Part shown: piece after piece, positions 1 through 6,579 of the stretch
How positions within the stretch are numbered: the first letter of the stretch is position 1
Layout: every line of letters begins with the position of its first letter
Assembly (NCBI GenBank): GCA_038237925.1
Contig: JBBRYF010000003.1
Span: 62,001 to 126,000, forward strand
Direction of reading: 5' to 3'
Length of the DNA stretch: 64,000 nt
Origin: AC-32 sp038237925
GTDB taxonomy: Bacteria > Actinomycetota > Thermoleophilia > Gaiellales > Gaiellaceae
Position numbers and translations under genes: made by a program
The notes under the pieces: generated by a model
Told to the model about the DNA's origin: nothing
Database searches by the model: none
Seen by the model: the letters and a program-made list of their open reading frames with translations, nothing else

Positions 1-645
1 CAGCGAGAGGCCGGCGAGCTCTTCCCCGTCCTCGACGAGCCACCAGAGGGCCGGGTCGAAGTCGGTCCGGTCGACCGTGAACGAGCGCCAGTGCTCGAAC
101 GTCTGTGGCCGGAAGTCCCAGTGGTCGGCGAACGCCTCCATCTGCGCCGCGTGGACCTTCTCGGCCTCGTCGGGGCGGGCGTTGCGCACGGTCAGGCCGG
201 CGGGCCACTCGGGCTCCGGCACCTCGCCGTCGAGCTCGATCCGCATCTGGAACGAGTGCCGCACGAGCCGCCAGCCCTCGCGCTCGTACATCTCGCGAGC
301 GAGGTCGTCGTCCCCTTGCGCGACGCCGTGCAAAACCTTCCTCCCGCGCCCTGACTCGCGCGCGTGGTTCTCGGCGGCGGCTGCAAGCGCCTGCGCCGAC
401 TCCTCGTCGAGGGCGCGGATGTCGACGTCGAGGTGCTCGGGGTCTTGGAGGACAACGTCGAGGTAGCCGGTCAGCCGCCCGTCGCGCTCGGTGACGGCCA
501 TCCAGAGATTCGGCACAGACAGCCACTGCCGGAGCTCGTTCTCGCTGATCTCGTTCTCACCGAGGGCGGCCTGGCAATGCTCCTCGATCAGCTTGGTCAC
601 CCCTGGCACGTCGCCGGTACTCACCGCTCGAAGCGTGACGCTCAC
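1..645 (-). CDS. GNAT-family N-acetyltransferase, probably tandem-domain (3' end cut)
   Basis: The frame opens with GTG at 645 and runs off the left edge after about 215 codons, so the C-terminus is missing. The first half (about residues 1-135) reads like a GNAT domain. A second N-terminal-like GNAT segment starts near residue 140 (LTVRNARPDEAEKVHAAQ), which suggests two tandem GNAT domains as in mycothiol-synthase-like proteins. The GTG overlaps the TGA of the upstream HAD gene by 3 bp, so the two are probably co-translated. The family transfers acetyl groups from acetyl-CoA to amines; the substrate cannot be read from the sequence. The fold call is a recognition judgement; the tandem layout is inference because the second domain is cut. 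Confidence 0.7.
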   Translation of the reverse strand, partial: MSVTLRAVSTGDVPGVTKLIEEHCQAALGENEISENELRQWLSVPNLWMAVTERDGRLTGYLDVVLQDPEHLDVDIRALDEESAQALAAAAENHARESGRGRKVLHGVAQGDDDLAREMYEREGWRLVRHSFQMRIELDGEVPEPEWPAGLTVRNARPDEAEKVHAAQMEAFADHWDFRPQTFEHWRSFTVDRTDFDPALWWLVEDGEELAGLSL

Positions 646-1277
646 GCGAGCTCCTCCAGCGTGTCGACCAGCCGCGTGAGGTCGGGCAGCTCCCGCGTGG
701 GCTGCGGTCCCGGCTGCTCGCCGAGGCGGTTGATCCAGATCGAGTGCAGGCCGAGCTCGTTCGCCGGTGCGACGTCGTGGAAGAGGCTCGCCGCGACGTG
801 CACGTCCGGCAGGCGGCCGGCCTGCTCCTCGAAGGCGCGCCAGTGGCCGAGCGCGGGCTTGTACGAGCGGATCTCGGAGGCCACGATCGCAACCTCGAAC
901 GACACCCCGAGCTGTGCCAGCGAGGCATCGATGAAGTCGCGATCGGTGTTCGACAGGATCGCGAGCTTCCAGCCGCGGCCTCGCGCCTGTTTCAGCGCCG
1001 GCGGAACCTCGTCGAACGGCCGCCAGTGCGGCAGTGCCCTTGCGAGCGCGTCCTCCTCACCTAGAGGCGCCCCGAAACGACGCATCGCCTCGGTCAGGAC
1101 CTGGCGGTAGGAGCGGGTGCCGTCGGCCTCGAGCTCCGGCTCGAGCTCGTGGTAGCGCTCGAGCAGCTCGTCGGCGCGACCGTCGCCGAAGACGCGCGAG
1201 AGCTCGGCCCGGATCCCGCCGTTCCAGTCGATCAGGGTGCCGTAGCAGTCGAAAGTCGCCCAACGCTCCCCCGCCAC
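642..1277 (-). CDS. HAD-superfamily hydrolase, haloacid dehalogenase type II-like
   Basis: About 211 residues. The N-terminus carries the nucleophile motif FDCYGTLIDWNGG, whose first Asp is the catalytic nucleophile in HAD enzymes and whose CYGT variant is typical of the 2-haloacid dehalogenase-like branch. LSNTDRDFI is motif II and YKPALGHW supplies the motif III Lys. A cap region rich in charged helices lies between the first two motifs. The family hydrolyses small phosphorylated or halogenated compounds in the cytoplasm; the substrate here is unknown. I chose GTG 1277 just after the fabF stop; GTG 1283 is equally possible. A longer start at 1391 would lie inside fabF and is unlikely. The gene follows fabF on the same strand. 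Confidence 0.8.
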   Translation of the reverse strand: MAGERWATFDCYGTLIDWNGGIRAELSRVFGDGRADELLERYHELEPELEADGTRSYRQVLTEAMRRFGAPLGEEDALARALPHWRPFDEVPPALKQARGRGWKLAILSNTDRDFIDASLAQLGVSFEVAIVASEIRSYKPALGHWRAFEEQAGRLPDVHVAASLFHDVAPANELGLHSIWINRLGEQPGPQPTRELPDLTRLVDTLEELA

Positions 1278-1302
1278 GAGCACGAGCCTACCCGAGTGGT
1301 GG

Positions 1303-2568
1303 CTAGTCCTCGAAGCGGCGGATGACGATCGTGGCGTTGTGGCCGCCGAAGCCGAATGAGTTCGAGACAGCCGTGCGAACGTCCGCCTCACGCGACTCGT
1401 TCGGGATGTAGTCGAGGTCGCACTCCGGGTCCGGATCGTCGTAGTTGATCGTCGGCGGGAGCACGCCGCGCTCGACCGCCAGGATCGAGAACATCGCCTC
1501 GACGGCGCCTGCCGCGCCGAGGCAGTGGCCGGTGGCGCCCTTCGTCGAGGAGACCGACGTGTTGCGGGCGTTCTCCTCGCCGAGCGCGAGCTTGATCACC
1601 CGCGTCTCGGCCGCATCGCCGAGTGGTGTCGACGTGCCGTGCGCGTTGATGTAGTCGATCTCGCTCGGGTCGACTCCGGCGTCGCCGAAGGCCATCGTCA
1701 TCGCGCGAGCGGGATTCTCGCCGGACGGATCGGGCTCCGTGATGTGGCGCGCGTCGGAGGAGACGCCGTAGCCGAGCAGCTCCGCGCGGATGTTCGCTCC
1801 GCGGGCGCGCGCGTGCTCGAGCTCCTCCAGCACCACGACGGCGCCGGCCTCGCCCATCACGAACCCGTCACGCGCGGCGTCGAACGGCCGGCTCGCCGCC
1901 TCCGGGTCGTCATTGCGCCGCGAGAGGGCGCGCATCGCGCTGAAGCCGGCGATCCCGACCTCGGTCACGGGCGCCTCCGTGCCGCCGCAGAGCATCACGT
2001 CGGCCCGACCGAGCCGGATCGCATCGAGACCGTCGCCGATCGCCATGTTCGACGCGGCGCAGGCCGTGCACTGCGAGCTGAGCGGCCCCTGGGTGCCGAG
2101 CTGCATCGACACCCAGGCGGCGCCCATGTTCGGGATGATCTCCGGGATCGAGAAGGGGTTGACGCGGTCCGGGCCGCGCTCGAGCAGCTCGCTGTGACAG
2201 TCCTGAAAGGCCTTCAGCCCGCCGATCCCCGTCGCGATCGCGGCGCCGATGCGATCCGACTCGGCCGCGATGTCGAGCCCGGAGTCGGCCTCGGCCTGCC
2301 GCGCCGCCGCGACGATCAGGTGCGCGAAGCGGTCCATGCGCCGCGCCTGCTTGCGGTCGATGTAGTCGGTCGGGTCGAAGTCCTTGACCTCGCAGGCGAA
2401 GTGGACGGCGTAGTCGGTCGAGTCGAACTGCGTGATCTCGCCCGCGCCGGATCGGCCGGCGATCAGGTTCTGCCAGCTCGTCTCCGCGTCTTTGCCGAGC
2501 GGAGTGACGGCGCCGATGCCGGTGATCACGACCCTGCGCCGTCCGTTGAGGCTCATCCCGTTATTCAA
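1303..2568 (-). CDS. fabF: 3-oxoacyl-[acyl-carrier-protein] synthase II
   Basis: KAS II elongating condensing enzyme of type II fatty-acid synthesis, about 421 residues, normal length. The active-site Cys lies in SSQCTACAASNMA, the first catalytic His in NAHGTSTPLGD, and the second in GATGHCLGAAGAVE. TTG 2568 has a well-spaced GGAAGG upstream; an internal ATG at 2556 (MSLNGRRRVV) matches the usual start of the family but has no good ribosome site, so either could be used. It is the last fatty-acid gene of the run fabZ-fabH-fabD-fabG-fabF. Only 84 bp separate it from fabG, too little for an acpP gene, which normally sits there. Confidence 0.95.
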   Translation of the reverse strand: MNNGMSLNGRRRVVITGIGAVTPLGKDAETSWQNLIAGRSGAGEITQFDSTDYAVHFACEVKDFDPTDYIDRKQARRMDRFAHLIVAAARQAEADSGLDIAAESDRIGAAIATGIGGLKAFQDCHSELLERGPDRVNPFSIPEIIPNMGAAWVSMQLGTQGPLSSQCTACAASNMAIGDGLDAIRLGRADVMLCGGTEAPVTEVGIAGFSAMRALSRRNDDPEAASRPFDAARDGFVMGEAGAVVVLEELEHARARGANIRAELLGYGVSSDARHITEPDPSGENPARAMTMAFGDAGVDPSEIDYINAHGTSTPLGDAAETRVIKLALGEENARNTSVSSTKGATGHCLGAAGAVEAMFSILAVERGVLPPTINYDDPDPECDLDYIPNESREADVRTAVSNSFGFGGHNATIVIRRFED

Positions 2569-2652
2569 CGCCTACCTTCCGCGAGCGCCGCGGCCAGCTG
2601 CCCTTGCGCGCCAGTTCTTCGGCCAATCCAAACGCATAGCGTGTTGCTCACG

Positions 2653-3375
2653 TCACATTCCGAGTCCGCCGTCGACGAGGAGTACCTCGCCTGTGATGAA
2701 GGCGGCCTCGTCGGAGCAGAGGAAGCGTACCGCCCCCGCGATGTCCTCCGGCTCACCGAGCCGGCCAAGCGGGGTGTTGCCGAGCATCGCCTGCTGTGCC
2801 TCCTCGGGAAGCACCTCGGTCAGACGCGTGTTCACGTAGCCGGGCGCGACGACGTTCGCGCGCACGTTACGGCTGCCGAGCTCGCGGGCCAGCGACTTGG
2901 TGAAGCCGATGATCCCGGCCTTCGAGGCGCCGTAGTTCGTCTGGCCCCAGTTGCCGTGCACCCCGACGATGCTGGACACGTTCACGATCGCCCCGGCCCG
3001 CTTCTTCATCATCGCGCGGGTGACGGCGCGGCAGGTGTAGAAGACCGACGACAGGTTGGTCTCGATCACGTCGCGCCAGTCCTCGTCGGACATCCGCGCG
3101 AGCAGGCCGTCTCGGGTCAGGCCCGCGTTGTTGACGAGGATGTCGAGCTCGCCGGCCTCCTCGACGAGGCGCTTCGCCTGTTCCGCGTCGGAGACGTCCG
3201 CCTGGACCGCGCGGCCGCCCGCCTCCTTCGCGACTGCCTCGGCCTCCTCGGCGCCGGACCGGTAACCGACCACCACCTCGGCTCCGGCGCTCGCCAGCTC
3301 GAGCGCGATCGCGCGGCCGATGCCACGCGAGCCACCGGTGACGAGCGCGGTCTTGCCCTCGAGCGAGCAGAACAC
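2653..3375 (-). CDS. fabG: 3-oxoacyl-[acyl-carrier-protein] reductase
   Basis: Short-chain dehydrogenase of 240 residues that reduces 3-oxoacyl-ACP with NADPH in the elongation cycle. The Rossmann motif TGGSRGIGRA is near residue 14, NNAG follows NILV-type sequence, the catalytic Ser is in NVSSIVG, and YGASKAG gives the Tyr-x3-Lys pair. The ending FITGEVLLVDGGLGM is typical of FabG. The start is GTG 3375 (FCSLEGKTALVTG), four bases after the fabD stop, so it is in the same transcript. The call is firm; many SDRs look alike, but the operon settles it. Confidence 0.95.
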   Translation of the reverse strand: MFCSLEGKTALVTGGSRGIGRAIALELASAGAEVVVGYRSGAEEAEAVAKEAGGRAVQADVSDAEQAKRLVEEAGELDILVNNAGLTRDGLLARMSDEDWRDVIETNLSSVFYTCRAVTRAMMKKRAGAIVNVSSIVGVHGNWGQTNYGASKAGIIGFTKSLARELGSRNVRANVVAPGYVNTRLTEVLPEEAQQAMLGNTPLGRLGEPEDIAGAVRFLCSDEAAFITGEVLLVDGGLGM

Positions 3376-3379
3376 CGCG

Positions 3380-4312
3380 TCAGGCAGAGTTGAGGGTCTC
3401 CCGGAGCTTCTCCAGGGAGGCGAGGTCGCCGACCGGGATCGCCTTGACGCTGCGGTCGATCCTCTTCAGTAAACCGCTCAGGACGTTGCCGGGGCCGACC
3501 TCGACAAAGACCTTCACGCCCTGGCGCATCAGCTCACGCGCCGCCTGCGTGAAGCGCACGGGCGCCGTCAGCTGCTCGACCAGGAGCGACGCCATCCGCT
3601 GAGCGGGCTCGATCTTCGCCGACACCGTGGACATGAACGGCGCGACCGGATCGGCGAACTTCACGCGCTCGATCGCGGGGCGCAGATGCTCGGCCGCGGC
3701 TCTTATAAGGGGGCTGTGGAACGCCCCCGAGACGCGGAGCTTGACCGTCCGGCGAGCGCCTTCGCGCTCGGCCTCGCTGCAGCACTCGTCCACCGAGGGA
3801 TTCTGGCCGGAGATAACGATCTGGCCGGGGCAGTTGTAGTTCGCCGGCCACACGTTCGCGATCCGCTCGCAAAGCGCCTCGACGACCTCATCTTCGAGGC
3901 CCAGAATCGCCGCCATCGAGCCCGGGTTCTCGCGGGCCGCCTCGGCCATCGCGAGGCCGCGCTCGCGGACGAGCCTGATCGCGTCCTCGGTCGAAAGGGC
4001 CTGCGCCGCCGCCAGCGCGGCAAACTCGCCGACCGAGTGGCCGACCACGACATCCGGCTCGAAGCCCTCCGACCGCAGCGCTGCCAGAACGGCGAGGCTC
4101 GTGGCCACGAGCGCCGGCTGCTGGACCTCCGTCTGGACGAGCTCCTCCTCGGGCGCCTCGAAGCAGAGCCGAACGAGGTCGAGGCCCGAGGCCTCGCTGG
4201 CCTGGTGGTAGACCTCCATCGCCGCGGGCACGGCGAGGGCGATCTCACGGCCCATCCCCGCCTCGAGCGAGCCCTGGCCGGGAAAGCAGAATGCGATCTT
4301 CGTGGCGCTCAT
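3380..4312 (-). CDS. fabD: Malonyl-CoA:ACP S-malonyltransferase
   Basis: About 310 residues. Loads malonyl groups from CoA onto acyl carrier protein. FCFPGQGSLEAGMG marks the N-terminus, the active-site Ser is in VVGHSVGEFAAL, and a conserved His lies in SGAFHSPLI. The start is ATG 4312 because it overlaps the fabH stop as ATGA and is preceded by a strong GGAGGA ribosome site; the upstream in-frame ATG at 4354 lies inside fabH. The ending VFVEVGPGNVLSGLLKR is a family hallmark. It is translationally coupled to fabH and followed four bases later by fabG. Confidence 0.95.
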   Translation of the reverse strand: MSATKIAFCFPGQGSLEAGMGREIALAVPAAMEVYHQASEASGLDLVRLCFEAPEEELVQTEVQQPALVATSLAVLAALRSEGFEPDVVVGHSVGEFAALAAAQALSTEDAIRLVRERGLAMAEAARENPGSMAAILGLEDEVVEALCERIANVWPANYNCPGQIVISGQNPSVDECCSEAEREGARRTVKLRVSGAFHSPLIRAAAEHLRPAIERVKFADPVAPFMSTVSAKIEPAQRMASLLVEQLTAPVRFTQAARELMRQGVKVFVEVGPGNVLSGLLKRIDRSVKAIPVGDLASLEKLRETLNSA

Positions 4313-5322
4313 CCAGTTCCTCCGTCTGTCCATTCGATCAAACCGGAGCCCCACGTGAGCCCGGCACCCATTCCCGTCATCAGCACGAGCTGCCCTTCGT
4401 GCAGCCGTCCGGCGGCCTGCGCATCGGCGAGCGCGAGCGGAATCGAGCCCGACGACGTGTTCCCGTAACGGTCGACGTCAACCACGGTCTTCTCCTCCGG
4501 GATCCCGAGTCTTTGGCGCGCGTGCTCGATGATCCTGACATTCGCTTGGTGCGGCACGTAGACGTCCACGTCGTCGATCGTGCGGTCGCACTCGGCCAGC
4601 ACGGCCTTGGCGGAGGTGACGAGGACGCGCGTCGCGAACTTGAAGACCTCCCGGCCGTTCATCTTCACGAAGTGCAGCCGTTCGGCCACGGACTCCGCGG
4701 TCGCAGGCTGCGCGGACCCTCCGGCGGGCAGGTACAGCTGCGGCCCGCCAGAGCCGTCGGCGCCGAGCTCGAAGCCGAGGAACCCGCCGTGTTCGACCCG
4801 CTCGAGCACGACCGCGCCCGCGCCGTCGCCGAAGAGCACCGCGGTGCCGCGGTCGCTCCAGTCCAGGATCCGCGAGAGCACGTCGCCGCCGACGATCAGC
4901 GCCTTGTGCGCGAGCCCGGCCGCCAGCATCCCGTAGCCCTGCGCGACTGCGTACATGAAGCCGGTGCAGCCGGCCGACAGGTCGTAGGCCGCCGCGTCCG
5001 GAGCACCGAGGCGGTCGGCGAGGATCGCGCCGGTCGACGGGAAGGCCATGTCGGGCGTGACCGTCGCGACGATGATCAGGTCGATCTGCGCGGGCTCGAC
5101 GCCCGCCTGCTCCAGCGCGTCGCGCGCGGCCGGGAGGCAGAGGTCGGAGAGCGCCTCCCCCGGTTCTGCGATGCGGCGCTCCCGGATCCCGGTGCGCTCG
5201 CGAATCCACTCGTCGGAGGTCTCCATCATCGTCGAGAGCTCGTCGTTCGTGACCACCCGGTCGGGCACGCGGGCGCCGATGCCGGTAATCGAGATCGCGG
5301 CGCCGTTGGCGGTACCGATCAT
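4309..5322 (-). CDS. fabH: 3-oxoacyl-[acyl-carrier-protein] synthase III
   Basis: KAS III, 337 residues; starts fatty-acid synthesis by condensing an acyl-CoA primer with malonyl-ACP. The Cys nucleophile is in DLSAGCTGFMYA, the His in YVPHQANVRI, and the Asn in RYGNTSSGSIP, so the Cys-His-Asn triad is complete. SDEWIRERTGIRERR is typical of the family. ATG 5322 begins MIGTANGAAISITGIG. It lies 193 bp after fabZ, the only sizeable gap in this operon, and that gap holds two strong hairpins. In actinobacteria FabH often prefers branched primers, but specificity is not visible here. Confidence 0.95.
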   Translation of the reverse strand: MIGTANGAAISITGIGARVPDRVVTNDELSTMMETSDEWIRERTGIRERRIAEPGEALSDLCLPAARDALEQAGVEPAQIDLIIVATVTPDMAFPSTGAILADRLGAPDAAAYDLSAGCTGFMYAVAQGYGMLAAGLAHKALIVGGDVLSRILDWSDRGTAVLFGDGAGAVVLERVEHGGFLGFELGADGSGGPQLYLPAGGSAQPATAESVAERLHFVKMNGREVFKFATRVLVTSAKAVLAECDRTIDDVDVYVPHQANVRIIEHARQRLGIPEEKTVVDVDRYGNTSSGSIPLALADAQAAGRLHEGQLVLMTGMGAGLTWGSGLIEWTDGGTG

Positions 5323-5357
5323 CGTTCCACCGCGTCGCTCGCCTTCGGCTCACTGCC

Positions 5358-5382
5358 ATGGGGGAAACCATGTTTCCCCCAT
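5358..5382. repeat. Perfect hairpin in the fabZ-fabH gap, first of two
   Basis: ATGGGGGAAAC (5358-5368) and its exact complement GTTTCCCCCAT (5372-5382) flank a three-base CAT, giving an 11-bp stem. It lies about 36 bp upstream of the fabH start on the coding (minus) strand. No T-run follows, so it does not look like an ordinary intrinsic terminator. It could be an mRNA processing or attenuation structure or a dyad operator. Its GGGAAAC core recurs in the neighbouring hairpin at 5458-5479. Confidence 0.6.
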
Positions 5383-5457
5383 GTGCCCCCTTCTTTTCCT
5401 GAGCACGCCCAACCTCCCACGCCGCTCTCATCGGCGCGAGAGGCCGGGATTGCCGGA

Positions 5458-5479
5458 CGGGAAACCTCCCGGTTTCCCG
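5458..5479. repeat. Perfect hairpin in the fabZ-fabH gap, second of two
   Basis: CGGGAAACC (5458-5466) pairs perfectly with GGTTTCCCG (5471-5479) around a TCCC loop. It lies about 36 bp after the fabZ stop in the direction of transcription. No T-run is seen. It shares the GGGAAAC core with the hairpin 75 bp away, so the two may bind the same factor or regulate passage from fabZ into fabH. Confidence 0.55.
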
Positions 5480-5515
5480 AGACCCCTCCCCCTCGCTGAA
5501 CCGACGAGCTAACGC

Positions 5516-5947
5516 TCATCGTTCCACCGCGAAGGTCAGCGTCCCGCGGGCCGCTAGCTGACCGTCGACGTGCGCCGTCGCCTTGCCCTTGCCGATCGGC
5601 CCGCGCACCGCCTCGAGCTTGCACTCGAAGACGAGCTCGTCGCCCGGCTCGACGATGCGCTTGAAGCGGACGTCGTCGATCCCGGCGAAGAGCGCGAGCC
5701 GGCCGCGGTTCTCCTCCTGCGTGAGCACCGCGACGGCGCCGGTCTGCGCCATCGCCTCGACGATCAAGACACCGGGCATGATCGGCCGACCCGGGAAGTG
5801 ACCCGCCAGATACCACTCGTCGGGCCGCACGGTCTTGCGCGCGACCACCCGCTCGCCGGGCTCGAGCTCGAGCACCTCGTCGATGAGGAGGAACGGCTCA
5901 CGGTGAGGCAGAATCGCCTCGATCTCCTGGCGGTTGAGGACCGTCAC
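5516..5947 (-). CDS. fabZ: 3-hydroxyacyl-[acyl-carrier-protein] dehydratase
   Basis: 143 residues, normal for FabZ, a single hot-dog domain that dehydrates 3-hydroxyacyl-ACP. ILPHREPFLLID is the family start and GHFPGRPIMPGVLIVEAMAQ carries the catalytic His and Glu. GTG 5947 (MTVLNRQEIE) is used. It is the first gene of the minus-strand fatty-acid run and is divergent from birA, with about 50 bp between the start codons, so both promoters must lie in that short space. Biotin ligase beside lipid genes makes sense because acetyl-CoA carboxylase needs biotin to make malonyl-CoA. Confidence 0.95.
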   Translation of the reverse strand: MTVLNRQEIEAILPHREPFLLIDEVLELEPGERVVARKTVRPDEWYLAGHFPGRPIMPGVLIVEAMAQTGAVAVLTQEENRGRLALFAGIDDVRFKRIVEPGDELVFECKLEAVRGPIGKGKATAHVDGQLAARGTLTFAVER

Positions 5948-5997
5948 GCGAGGCGCGGGCGAAGGTCGGGTTGCACGGCCGCCTAGTGTATTTGGCG

Positions 5998-6579
5998 ATG
6001 ACCGACTCGCTGGCGCCCGCTACGGTCGTGCCGCGGCTGCGCGGCCGGCTCGGCCGCCCGTACGAGCACGTCGATTCCACGCCGTCGACCCAGCTGCTCG
6101 TCGCTCCCGAAGCGCCCGAAGGCGCGCTCGTCGCGGCCGAGGAGCAAACAGCCGGCCGAGGGCGACTCGGCCGGCGCTGGCTCGCGCCGGGCGGCACGAG
6201 CCTCCTCTGCTCGCTGCAGCTGCGGCCTGCCGTGCCGCAGGAGCGCTTGCCCGAGCTGACCGGCGTGGCGGCGCGCGCGTGCGCGGAGGCGATCACGGCA
6301 CTGACGGGCCTCGAGCCCGAGCTGAAGTTCCCGAACGACGTGCTGCTCGGCGGCCGCAAAGTCGCCGGGATCCTCGCCGAGGCGCGTGAGGAGCGGGTCG
6401 TCCTCGGCCTGGGCGTGAACGTCAACGTCCCGGCCGCGGACCTCCCGCAGAAGGTCTACTTAGCGGCGACCTCGCTGCTCGTCGAGACGGGACGGGAGCT
6501 CGACCGCGCCGAGCTGCTCGTCGAGCTACTCGAGTGCCTCGAGCGCCGTTACGACGCCTGGCTCAGCGCCGGAAGCTGA
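5998..6579 (+). CDS. birA: Biotin--[acetyl-CoA-carboxylase] ligase, without DNA-binding domain
   Basis: About 193 residues, the size of a monofunctional biotin protein ligase lacking the N-terminal helix-turn-helix of E. coli BirA. It activates biotin with ATP and attaches it to the biotin carrier domain of acetyl-CoA carboxylase. Landmarks are DSTPSTQ near residue 30, AGRGRLGRRW (biotinyl-AMP-binding loop), LKFPNDVLLGGRKVAGILAE with the conserved Lys, and LGLGVNVN. I chose ATG 5998; an in-frame start at 5971 would lie in the divergent promoter region. Its last 17 bases overlap the convergent amidase gene. Confidence 0.9.
   Translation: MTDSLAPATVVPRLRGRLGRPYEHVDSTPSTQLLVAPEAPEGALVAAEEQTAGRGRLGRRWLAPGGTSLLCSLQLRPAVPQERLPELTGVAARACAEAITALTGLEPELKFPNDVLLGGRKVAGILAEAREERVVLGLGVNVNVPAADLPQKVYLAATSLLVETGRELDRAELLVELLECLERRYDAWLSAGS

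Noticed and set aside
5358..5382. Palindrome near fabH as a parS site
   Set aside because: parS has GTTTC...GAAAC arms; this one has the opposite order (GAAAC...GTTTC) with different flanks.
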